NCBI GenBank assembly: GCA_903847285.1
Contig: CAINDH010000079.1
Location: 1 to 18,822, forward strand
Origin: an uncultured Verrucomicrobia subdivision 3 bacterium
GTDB taxonomy: Bacteria; Verrucomicrobiota; Verrucomicrobiae; Limisphaerales; UBA11358
Length of the DNA stretch: 18,822 nucleotides
Direction: 5' to 3'
Positions 1-7,103 of the stretch are shown piece by piece. The translations under genes were made by a program, and so were the position numbers. Numbering within the stretch: position 1 is the stretch's first letter; every line of letters starts with the position of its first letter. Below the pieces are notes generated by a model. That model saw only the letters and a program-made list of their open reading frames with translations, was not told where the DNA came from and did not search any database.

Positions 1-102
1 TCAGCCCGCGATGGGAGCAAACCAACCTCACAGACCCGGAAACCTAGACCAATGAAAAGGGCTTGAGGCAGCGAAAGAATTTTTTGTCATTTTCAAATGA
101 TA

Positions 103-705
103 TCAACGTTTAAACCTTACCGGACCGATCCTGGCGTTATGGCCGCGTTCCACACTACGTTTAGAGGGCAGGTCGACAGCCTCAGCTGGGTTGATGGGGA
201 TCAGCCCCTGTCTTCTGGCGCGATTGAAACACGTGCGCAAAATCTTCCCATCGACATTAACCGTAGCGCTCGAAACTTTCTGCCCGATGCGTTTGGTGAC
301 ATAACCCTGCACATCGCGCGAAGTCAGTGCCGACAAGGGTTTCTCAGCACGATCTTTCAGGTGGATCAGAAAAGCGTCGATGACATATTTGTAACGCTCA
401 GCCGTTCCTGAAGTTTTACTGGCTTCCTTTTCTTGCAACCATTCCGTGCACCATTTGCGAATTGATGGAACCTCCAGAGGAGAGTGACCAGCCCGCTCAA
501 GGATGTCGTTCACAACCTTTCGAACCTGGCTTTCGGCCATTTCTCCACTAGCGACTTTTTTATCAATGCGTTCCCAATCTGCAGCGATGCTGAGGGCTTC
601 AGTTCGATTGGTTTTTTTGGTGGATCTGAGACGCAGCTGACCGTCGCTTGATCTCCAAGCTGCATGCCAAAACTTTGACTCAGGACGCTTGTGGACGCTC
701 GCCAT
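103..705 (-). pseudogene. Truncated tyrosine recombinase (integrase), N-terminal part only
   Basis: The 200-residue reading frame begins MASVHKRP and shows the N-terminal DNA-binding region of phage/island integrases (residues about 1-45, with SKFWHAAW). A SAM-like core-binding domain follows at about residues 75-185 (RKWCTEWLQ..., TSRDVQGYVTKR, ATVNVDGKILRTCFNRARRQGLI..NPAEAVDLP). Family members are usually 350-400 residues, with a C-terminal catalytic domain carrying the R..H-x-x-R..Y residues. Here the family-like sequence stops at about position 142 and is followed by 12 unrelated residues and a stop, so no catalytic residues are present and it cannot recombine DNA alone. The frame can be extended to a TTG at 717, but the ATG at 705 gives the usual integrase N-terminus. 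It lies about 100 bp from the tRNA-end repeat at 803-830, as expected for an island integrase. Identification as an integrase remnant is firm; which element it served is inference. Confidence 0.75.
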
Positions 706-802
706 ACCTGCTAACAATACTTCTAACGAGCAGGTCTGTCAAAGCCGTTCTGACCTTTCAATTTGCCAATATAATGCTATATTCTTAAGCTCGAAGCTAA
801 AC

Positions 803-830
803 GAGGGTTCGATTCCCTTCACCCGCTCCA
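803..830 (+). repeat. tRNA 3'-end fragment (probably tRNA-Gly), candidate att site, left copy
   Basis: These bases form a tRNA T-arm (stem GAGGG 803-807, loop TTCGATT, stem CCCTT) followed by a 3' acceptor strand CACCCGC, a T discriminator and CCA. This matches the end of a bacterial glycine tRNA, whose 5' strand would be GCGGGTG. No such 5' strand, D-arm or anticodon arm is present upstream, so this is not a complete tRNA gene. The 23 bases 808-830 are repeated exactly at 17563-17585 in the same orientation. Integrases commonly recombine at tRNA 3' ends and leave such partial copies. The amino-acid assignment rests on the acceptor stem and discriminator only. Confidence 0.7.
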
Positions 831-979
831 CTCCACCAGTTTGTTCTGTTTCGTGGTTCGCGTGTTTGGTGATGAGGGTGAACAGGCTTGTGACTGATAT
901 GGGTTAAGTAATATTAATTTTCGAAAGCTCACGGAAGCATCCTACTTTAACCTGCTTCGTGGTAAGTTTAGCTAAGAAA

Positions 980-3091
980 TCAATTGCCTACCGCCACCCA
1001 TCGAACTGCGTCCACCACCACAAATCCGTCCGTGCCTTCGGTGCTGATCCGGCAGTTTCCATTTTTACCGGCGGTGAATTGCCCCGTGAAAATTTTCACC
1101 CAGCCGCCTTGTTCATGCTGGTTGATGGTGAGTTTATGAACGCCGTTCGCATCGGTGACGGTGACGGGAACATTAGTAGCGCGATTGGCGTGTTTGAGCC
1201 AATAGAGATAAACTTCATAACGTCCATCCGCCGGCAGGTCCGGGGTGAAGCGAACCGCATTTTTGCCCTTCGCTTCGTTGCTGTCGTGAAGATAACCAAT
1301 GCCGATAAACGGTTGCTGCGTCGTCGAAGTGTGCCAGTTGCCGGTGAGCGTGGCCTTCGTGTCGTCAATTTCGATGACGTTGGTGTCGGTCGAAGTGGAG
1401 GCGATGGCCGGCATTTCTAATCGCTGCTGATCGAGCAGAAGTTGTGCGCGCAGTTTGGTGTAGTCGAGTTGCTGCACGGCAATTCCGTCGTGAATTGCGA
1501 GCACGGCGGCCGTCGCAGCGGACTGACCCAGAATCATGAACACCGGTTCCATGCGCAACGAGCCGTAAGCCGCGTGTGATGACGAGAAGCAGATCGGCAC
1601 GAGCAAATTTTCGCATTCGGAAATTTTCGGCGTCAGCGAATGATAACTGATCGGGTAAGGCTGCCGGAAATGGGATCCCATGCCGCCTTCGGCCTTCAAC
1701 GTGCCATCCGCGCCGACGAGATATTGGATCAGATGCGAGTCCATCATATACGAACCCATCCCGACCGAATCAGTGACCAACCTCTCGCTGGCGCAGTTTT
1801 TTTCCGTCATCACATATTCGCCGAGCATCCGGCGCGCTTCGCGAACATACAACTGATGCGGCCAGTGGTGGTTGTCGGTGAACTCGTCCTTGGCCAGTCC
1901 CCATGTGGAATAAAATTTCCGCATTTCAGCCGGCACGCGCGGATGATTCTGCAGCGTCCAGAGCAAACCCCGCTGCCAGGACTCGTGCGCGTGGGCGATT
2001 TTCTCCCGGGCCGCATAGTCAGCTTCCACATATTCGCGGCTCATGCCGACAAAGTCTGTTGAAATCGAACCGCGATTGTTGGAGTCGGTTTTCCGATTCG
2101 GCATGAGCGTGAGCGTGCAAAAAAGATTCGTCGTCGCACGTCCGGTTTCAATCGCGCGGAAAATGATTTCGTAATTCTTTTCGTCGTAGTCCGTCGGCTT
2201 GGAAATCATCACGCGATTTTGCGGAACCTCGGTCAGGCTCATGCGATAACAATAAGCCTGCACATTGTCATCCGCCGAACCGATCGCCGCAGTGGTTGTG
2301 GGCCGGACGCGCGGCAGCAATCCGCTCGCGGGATCGCCGGGCTTGAGGAACGGATCAATCGTGCCATTCGTCCCGAGCACCGATTCCGGCCGACGCAGAC
2401 CGTTGAGGGTTTCACCGTAAAGGCTGTTCGCCTCGCGCCCGACGGTGTAGGCCACACCTGCCGTCGCCATCAAATCGCCTTCATACGTCGCATCGAGAAA
2501 CATCTTGGCGCGAAACTTTTTTCCGGATTCGGTGGCGATCTCGATGATCTTCGCGCCGGACTTGATGACGCCGGATTTGCGGTTCAATCGTTCGCTGCGA
2601 AAAATTTTGATTTTCGAATTCGCCACCAACTGTTCAAAAATCAGTTCGCCGACGTGCGGTTCCAGCATCCACATCGTCTCCTCAGTGGGCGGCAGTTTGG
2701 GATGCTGTCCGGTGATGACGCGCCGTGGCTCATACTTCCAAACTTTGTCGTCTTGGTAGTATTGCCAGATGCGATGAAAATAATCGCGCGTCAGCCCGCC
2801 GATGCTCCCCAGCCGGCCCACGTCCACCGCGCCCAACCCGCTAGCAGTCATGCCGCCGAGATGTTTGCCCGGCTCGATCAGCGCGACGGTTGCGCCCATC
2901 TTCGCCGCCTGCACCGCCGCAATCACGCCCGCTGAAGTGCCACCGTAAATGCAGATATCGGCTTCAAAAACTTTTTCAGCGGCGCGGACGCGAATGTTCA
3001 GCGACAGCAGAATCAAAATGGAACACCAAATGAAGAAGCAATGTCCGTGGCATGAAAGGATGCCGGAAGTTTTTTGGATTCGAGGATTCAC
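980..3091 (-). CDS. Exported FAD-dependent oxidoreductase with C-terminal golvesin-like domain
   Basis: The protein has 703 residues. A hydrophobic segment at about 18-35 followed by RAA suggests a signal peptide and export. Residues 44-90 form the dinucleotide-binding fold of the FAD_oxidored family (PF12831 type): ADICIYGGTSAGVIAAVQAAKMG, then GGMTASGLG. The motif DATYEGDLMATAG and the late segment MEPVFMILGQSAATAAVL are shared with the two other FAD enzymes in this window. The last 125 residues or so (TGNWHTST... to VVVDAVRWV) resemble the golvesin C-terminal/xanthan-lyase-type module, a beta-rich domain often attached to exported enzymes. The substrate is unknown. The start is GTG at 3091; no in-frame ATG precedes the signal segment, and no Shine-Dalgarno is evident. 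It is transcribed divergently from the sigma factor gene across a 144-bp gap. Sure of the family, not of the reaction. Confidence 0.88.
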   Translation of the reverse strand: MNPRIQKTSGILSCHGHCFFIWCSILILLSLNIRVRAAEKVFEADICIYGGTSAGVIAAVQAAKMGATVALIEPGKHLGGMTASGLGAVDVGRLGSIGGLTRDYFHRIWQYYQDDKVWKYEPRRVITGQHPKLPPTEETMWMLEPHVGELIFEQLVANSKIKIFRSERLNRKSGVIKSGAKIIEIATESGKKFRAKMFLDATYEGDLMATAGVAYTVGREANSLYGETLNGLRRPESVLGTNGTIDPFLKPGDPASGLLPRVRPTTTAAIGSADDNVQAYCYRMSLTEVPQNRVMISKPTDYDEKNYEIIFRAIETGRATTNLFCTLTLMPNRKTDSNNRGSISTDFVGMSREYVEADYAAREKIAHAHESWQRGLLWTLQNHPRVPAEMRKFYSTWGLAKDEFTDNHHWPHQLYVREARRMLGEYVMTEKNCASERLVTDSVGMGSYMMDSHLIQYLVGADGTLKAEGGMGSHFRQPYPISYHSLTPKISECENLLVPICFSSSHAAYGSLRMEPVFMILGQSAATAAVLAIHDGIAVQQLDYTKLRAQLLLDQQRLEMPAIASTSTDTNVIEIDDTKATLTGNWHTSTTQQPFIGIGYLHDSNEAKGKNAVRFTPDLPADGRYEVYLYWLKHANRATNVPVTVTDANGVHKLTINQHEQGGWVKIFTGQFTAGKNGNCRISTEGTDGFVVVDAVRWVAVGN

Positions 3092-3235
3092 GCGTGATTT
3101 TAATTAAAGTATGCGGATCAAAAGGCAAACCTTAACCGCTGCCCGATGGGTAATTTCGAATCGGTCATTGCCAAATTATTGTTGTTAAGAAACGGGGAAT
3201 TGCCAGCATCTATCTCTGGCGGGTTTTTATTTGCG
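3092..3235. promoter_or_regulatory. Divergent intergenic region carrying one AAACCTTAAC box
   Basis: This 144-bp gap separates the minus-strand FAD oxidoreductase from the plus-strand sigma gene and must hold both promoters. The word AAACCTTAAC occurs on the plus strand at 3127-3136. It is flanked by GGCA (3124-3127) and TGCC (3140-3143), so it sits in the loop of a short possible hairpin. The same ten bases occur twice in the other divergent region at 12945-13202. No convincing sigma-70 -10/-35 pair stands out. Confidence 0.4.
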
Positions 3236-3796
3236 ATGTCTGAAAACTTGAATCAACCGAACCGTGCGCAACCTCGGAACCATCAGGAGGAGGTTCACGC
3301 GCTTTTCATCCAGCACTCGTCGGCGCTGCGCGGATTCATCATCGCCATCATGCCGGACTTCAGTCGCGTGGACGATGTGTTTCAGGAAACGTTTCTGACC
3401 GTCTCACGCAAGGCGGCGGACTTCAAACTCGACACCAATTTTCTCGGCTGGGCGTGTTCCATCGCGCGTTTCAAAGTTCTCGAAGCTGCACGGTATCAGC
3501 CGCGCGCCACGCAGCCGTTCACGGATGAAGTGTTAGAGGCGCTATCCGCGACGCAGCCCGATCCCGAAACCGAGGAAGAGTTGCTGCAGGCGCTGGCACA
3601 TTGCGTGGAGAAACTGCCGCCGCACACACGCCAGGCGTTTGAACTACGTTACCAGCAGGCGCACAAGCCGTCGGAAATAGCGCGCGTGCTCGGCTGGTCG
3701 GCGGCGTCGGTGTATGTCGTGCTGTCACGCGCGCGCACGGATTTGCGTCAGTGCGTGAACCGGTATCTGGCCCGTCAACCCGGAGGTGCGCAATGA
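3236..3796 (+). CDS. ECF-type RNA polymerase sigma factor (sigma-70 family)
   Basis: The protein has 186 residues from the ATG at 3236. Region 2 spans about residues 15-85 (HALFIQHSSALRGFI, DDVFQETFLTV, NFLGWACSIARFKVLEAAR). Region 4 spans about residues 118-180 (LPPHTRQAFELRYQQ, PSEIARVLGWSAASVYVVLSRAR), with the helix-turn-helix that reads the -35 element. There is no region 1 or 3, as is normal for extracytoplasmic-function sigma factors, and it resembles the set common in Planctomycetes and Verrucomicrobia. The frame stays open upstream to 3146, but those 30 residues do not look like the family, so 3236 was chosen. Its stop overlaps the start of the FecR-LamG gene (ATGA at 3793-3796), so the two are co-transcribed and translationally coupled. 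Family assignment is firm; target promoters are unknown. Confidence 0.88.
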   Translation: MSENLNQPNRAQPRNHQEEVHALFIQHSSALRGFIIAIMPDFSRVDDVFQETFLTVSRKAADFKLDTNFLGWACSIARFKVLEAARYQPRATQPFTDEVLEALSATQPDPETEEELLQALAHCVEKLPPHTRQAFELRYQQAHKPSEIARVLGWSAASVYVVLSRARTDLRQCVNRYLARQPGGAQ

Positions 3797-5442
3797 ACAC
3801 GGACCGGCTCGACCAATTGCTCGACGCATATTTCGACGAGGCGCTCACGGAAAAAGACCGCGCCGAACTGGAATATCTGCTGCTCTCGTCGCCGCAGGCG
3901 CGCGAACATTTTTGGAAGTGCGCCCGCTTCCACGCCGTGCTCCGGCGTTTCGGCACCGAGAACTGGGGCCGCTGGCTCGCGCAAAACTCGGCGTTGAATG
4001 ATGGGAAAAATTCCGTCGCCCCAGCGTTGGCGACGGCGGCGGCGAAAAAATATTTTTCCTGGAACTGGCCGACGTGGATGCAGCCCGGTTTGCGTTGGGC
4101 AATGACAGCAGCGGTTTTGATGCTTTTGTCTGCAATCATTTTTTGGCCGACGCAAAAGAAGAATGCGGACAAAACTCGCACGGCAACGATTGACCAATCG
4201 CGCGGCGTGGCCGAGCTGGTTCACGCAGTGGATGTGGAATGGGCCGCGCCTTCCAATCGTCTCGGAGCCGGTTCCGTGCTGTCGCCAGGCTGGTTGAAAT
4301 TCAAACGCGGTTTGGTGGAGCTTCAATTTTATCGCGGTGCTCGCGTTGTGCTCGAAGGCCCGGCGGAATTTCAAGTGGTCTCGGACATGGAAGCGGTTTG
4401 CGGACTCGGCAAGCTGCGCGTGGATGTGCCGCCGTCGGCGCACGGTTTCAAAGTGCTCGCGCCGAATGCGCAGGTCGTGGATCTCGGCACGGCGTTCGGA
4501 ATGCAGGTGCGTGCCGATGGCCAGTCCGACATGCAGGTGCTCGAAGGCCAAGTGAAGATGGCCGACAAAGCCTCGCCGCTGCGCAACTTCAATCAAGGCC
4601 AGGCCGTGCATGTGGATGGTTCCGGCCAGATGAATGAAGTCGCACCCGATGGCAAAACGTATCTTTCGCCCGCTGAAGTGGAGCGGCGCGTGAACGACGA
4701 AAGTCGCCGGCAATTTCAAGGCTGGCGCGAATTCAGTCAGATCATCGCGCAAGATCCTAGCCTTTTGCTCTACTACGATTTTGAAAATTCAGCAGACACT
4801 GACCATTTGCTCGCCAACCGCGCCAAAGCGTCCGTTCCAGATTCCGCCGGAACCATCGTCGGCTGTCAGTGGACGGAAGGTCGCTGGCCTACGAAACGCG
4901 CGCTCGACTTCAAACAGTTCGGCGACCGCGTGCGCTTTTCTCTTTCGTCGAAACCCGATTCTTTGACCTGCATGGCGTGGGTGCGGGTAGACGGACTATC
5001 CCATGCTTACAGTGCGCTGCTGATGTCCGGCGACGGCACAGTGGGTGAGACGCAATGGCAACTCAAGACCACCGGCGAGATCGTTTTTGGCAAACGAATG
5101 ATTCCCGGCTGGGGCCAGGGGCACGTGGATACCTGTGTTAGCCCGTCGCTGATCAATCCGGAACAGATGGGGCTGTGGATGCATCTCGCGTTTGTCTATG
5201 ACGCGAAGACGCGCACGGTCACGCACTTTCTCAACGGACAGGCCGTTTCCACCAAGATGCTTTCTTCGGAACAAACCATCGGCATCGGCACGATGGAAAT
5301 TGGCAACTGGACCCCCCGCGAAGGCGAGCCGATGGAGCCGGTCCGCAATTTCAACGGACGCATGGATGAATTTGCGGTCTTCGGTCGCGCCTTGTCGGCG
5401 GAAGAAATTGCACACGCGTTTGAAGTCGGCCGGCCGAATTAG
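3793..5442 (+). CDS. Membrane-anchored FecR-like protein with C-terminal LamG domain
   Basis: The protein has 549 residues. Residues 1-60 (MNTDRLDQLLDAYFDEALTEKDRAELEYLL...REHFWKCARFHAVL) resemble the cytoplasmic zinc-finger/anti-sigma-like head of FecR regulators. One membrane segment lies at about 101-118. A FecR-type beta domain follows at about 140-275 (VELQFYRGARVVLEGPAEFQV, FKVLAPNAQVVDLGTAFGMQV, VLEGQV), then a concanavalin/LamG fold at about 335-545 (LYYDFEN, SLTCMAWVRVDG, MHLAFVYDAKTRTVTHFLNG, RMDEFAVFGRALSAEEIAHAF). GGAGG at 3782-3786, six bases ahead of the ATG, is the clearest ribosome site in the window and fixes this start over the in-frame ATG at 3751. It overlaps the sigma gene by four bases. 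By analogy with FecR, it should hold or activate the sigma factor in response to an outside signal; the LamG part as the sensor is inference. Confidence 0.85.
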   Translation: MNTDRLDQLLDAYFDEALTEKDRAELEYLLLSSPQAREHFWKCARFHAVLRRFGTENWGRWLAQNSALNDGKNSVAPALATAAAKKYFSWNWPTWMQPGLRWAMTAAVLMLLSAIIFWPTQKKNADKTRTATIDQSRGVAELVHAVDVEWAAPSNRLGAGSVLSPGWLKFKRGLVELQFYRGARVVLEGPAEFQVVSDMEAVCGLGKLRVDVPPSAHGFKVLAPNAQVVDLGTAFGMQVRADGQSDMQVLEGQVKMADKASPLRNFNQGQAVHVDGSGQMNEVAPDGKTYLSPAEVERRVNDESRRQFQGWREFSQIIAQDPSLLLYYDFENSADTDHLLANRAKASVPDSAGTIVGCQWTEGRWPTKRALDFKQFGDRVRFSLSSKPDSLTCMAWVRVDGLSHAYSALLMSGDGTVGETQWQLKTTGEIVFGKRMIPGWGQGHVDTCVSPSLINPEQMGLWMHLAFVYDAKTRTVTHFLNGQAVSTKMLSSEQTIGIGTMEIGNWTPREGEPMEPVRNFNGRMDEFAVFGRALSAEEIAHAFEVGRPN

Positions 5443-5468
5443 AAGTGGATTTTGATTTTTGGAGCGGT

Positions 5469-7037
5469 TCAACGGCACGGGCAATATTTCAAGAATTCGG
5501 ACTTTATGCGGTCCGAGCGAAACGGCACAGCCGGCAGCTTCTGTCGGTTGTATAAATTGGCGCAATGATTCTGGCTGGTGAATGCGTAGGTTACAGCGAC
5601 TGGCTGCGTCACTTCCGGACTGGTCACCTCCACCGTGCCAGCCACAATCTTCGCCTCGGCTTTGACGAAGCGCCGGTCAGGACCACAAATAGCGAAGCCG
5701 GCAAGTTGACCACCTTCCGAATTTAATCCTTCGTCGTGGCGAAAATGGATGACAAGCCTGTTACTATTCCATGACAAATGATCGAACACCGGCCCTTGGA
5801 ATGACACGTGTTCACCGTAGGTGAGAGCGCGCGCTGCGAGGGTCATGCGTTCCCCCAGCGGCTTTTTATCGAGCGGATGAATGGGAGATTTGTAGGCGAA
5901 CCCGCCAACGTTCCAAGTCAACGCAAGGTCGTAGTTGGGAATTGCGGCTGCGGGCATCCGGGCTTGAGCCGCGTCAAATTGCGCCTCCCGCAAATAGGCC
6001 CATGAATCCAGTTGGTCAGCCGGCATTTTACCGTCTTTGTCATAAGCGTGGAGCTGGCTTAATATGAACGGGCGAGGCTTTCCGCCCCAGTGCCGTCGCC
6101 AATCGTCAATCAGGGTGGTCAGTGCCTTGCGATAGAAGCCCGCACCAGCTTCGCCGAGACTCCCGTCCGCTTCTCCTTGATACCAAAGAAAACCGCGCAC
6201 GGCGTGATTCGCAAGCGGTGCGATCTTGTGATTGAAGAGCGCCGTGGGTTGACTCCAAGGTTGATGGTAATCTTTCCAGTCGCCCGTATTCCAACTGGCC
6301 GGGAATTTCGCCCGCAACTCCGCATCTGATTCCATCGCCTCGCGGCTCATCCAGCTTAAAATGCCGGTGGCTCCAACCGCTGTGTTCATTACCCCGACCG
6401 GCACCGCGTGGCCATTCGTATTCAACGCCGCGAACAACGACACGGCAAAGCTGTAAGCAACGGCCGAACACTCGGCAACATTCTGTTCACTTGATGCCGC
6501 CAACCAATGCCCGTCCGGGGTGTCTTCTTGAGGCGTTGGTGCGACACCTTTTCGCCAAGTCTCGTCCACTGTGCGTTGTTGGAATATCCGCACGTTGTCG
6601 TTGCTGGCCGCTCGCATCATCTTATCGCCTTCAATCATATAGCGCACTGGCAGGTGCATATTTGACTGGCCTCCAGTTAGCCACAACTCTCCGATCAAAA
6701 CATCCCGCACCGTCTTCGTCTCTCCATCGCCACTGATTGTGATCGAATACCTGCTGAACGATGCAGATAACGAATCCCATTCAATCCGCCAATGACCGCC
6801 CTCGTCAGTTTTGGCGTTGCCACGCCGGCCGACTGCGTGCATCGCATCATCAGTCAATTCCGCGTTGATTTCCGCGCCGGGCGTCGCCCGTCCCCAAAGC
6901 AAAATCGGTTCGGACTGCTGAAACAAAACGTGATCAGACAAGCTGTGAGGAAGCCAGAGAGCGGCACGCATATCGCCAGCAAATGCAAAAACCGCCCCGC
7001 CGACGGCAATCGTTATCAGAAGGTTCCGCTGTTTCAT
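5469..7037 (-). CDS. Sialate O-acetylesterase-like (SASA/SGNH) carbohydrate esterase, exported
   Basis: The protein has 522 residues from the ATG at 7037; a TTG at 7052 is possible. The N-terminal hydrophobic stretch LLITIAVGGAVFAFAGDMRAA is a signal peptide. After a beta domain (LFQQSEPILLWGRATPG) the esterase core starts with IGELWLTGGQSNMHLP, in which Ser125 is the expected nucleophile. RGFLWYQGEADGS is the second conserved block, and IHPLDKKPLGERM carries the expected catalytic His. Family members remove acetyl groups from sialic acids or hemicellulose sugars. Here the Asp that usually sits next to the His (DIHP) reads P (SPIHP), so the triad may be a dyad. The gene lies 66 bp after the second FAD oxidoreductase on the same strand, probably last in that operon, and is convergent with the FecR-LamG gene 26 bp away. 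The exact ester substrate is unknown. Confidence 0.85.
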   Translation of the reverse strand: MKQRNLLITIAVGGAVFAFAGDMRAALWLPHSLSDHVLFQQSEPILLWGRATPGAEINAELTDDAMHAVGRRGNAKTDEGGHWRIEWDSLSASFSRYSITISGDGETKTVRDVLIGELWLTGGQSNMHLPVRYMIEGDKMMRAASNDNVRIFQQRTVDETWRKGVAPTPQEDTPDGHWLAASSEQNVAECSAVAYSFAVSLFAALNTNGHAVPVGVMNTAVGATGILSWMSREAMESDAELRAKFPASWNTGDWKDYHQPWSQPTALFNHKIAPLANHAVRGFLWYQGEADGSLGEAGAGFYRKALTTLIDDWRRHWGGKPRPFILSQLHAYDKDGKMPADQLDSWAYLREAQFDAAQARMPAAAIPNYDLALTWNVGGFAYKSPIHPLDKKPLGERMTLAARALTYGEHVSFQGPVFDHLSWNSNRLVIHFRHDEGLNSEGGQLAGFAICGPDRRFVKAEAKIVAGTVEVTSPEVTQPVAVTYAFTSQNHCANLYNRQKLPAVPFRSDRIKSEFLKYCPCR

Positions 7038-7103
7038 GGCAATTATTTTCAAAAATGGAACCGCATATCAAAAACCAAACCGAGCCAGCCGTGTTTCGAA
7101 CGG

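Noticed and set aside
112..121. A fourth copy of the AAACCTTAAC box
   Set aside because: It has one mismatch (AAACCTTACC); about one such near match is expected by chance in a window of this size, and it is not in a clear promoter region.
97..411. Plus-strand open frame of 104 codons over the integrase fragment
   Set aside because: It is antisense to recognisable integrase sequence and resembles no protein family.
793..830. A complete tRNA gene ending at 830
   Set aside because: Only the T-arm and 3' acceptor strand are present; no GCGGGTG 5' strand, D-arm or anticodon arm can be found upstream.
3146..3235. Longer sigma-factor start at 3146
   Set aside because: The extra 30 residues do not match the family N-terminus, and the regulatory box would then lie only 10 bp before the start.
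3775..4752. Minus-strand open frame of 325 codons opposite the FecR-LamG gene
   Set aside because: The plus strand encodes clear FecR domains with a strong ribosome site; the minus frame is rich in His/Arg and low-complexity, typical of a shadow frame in GC-rich DNA.
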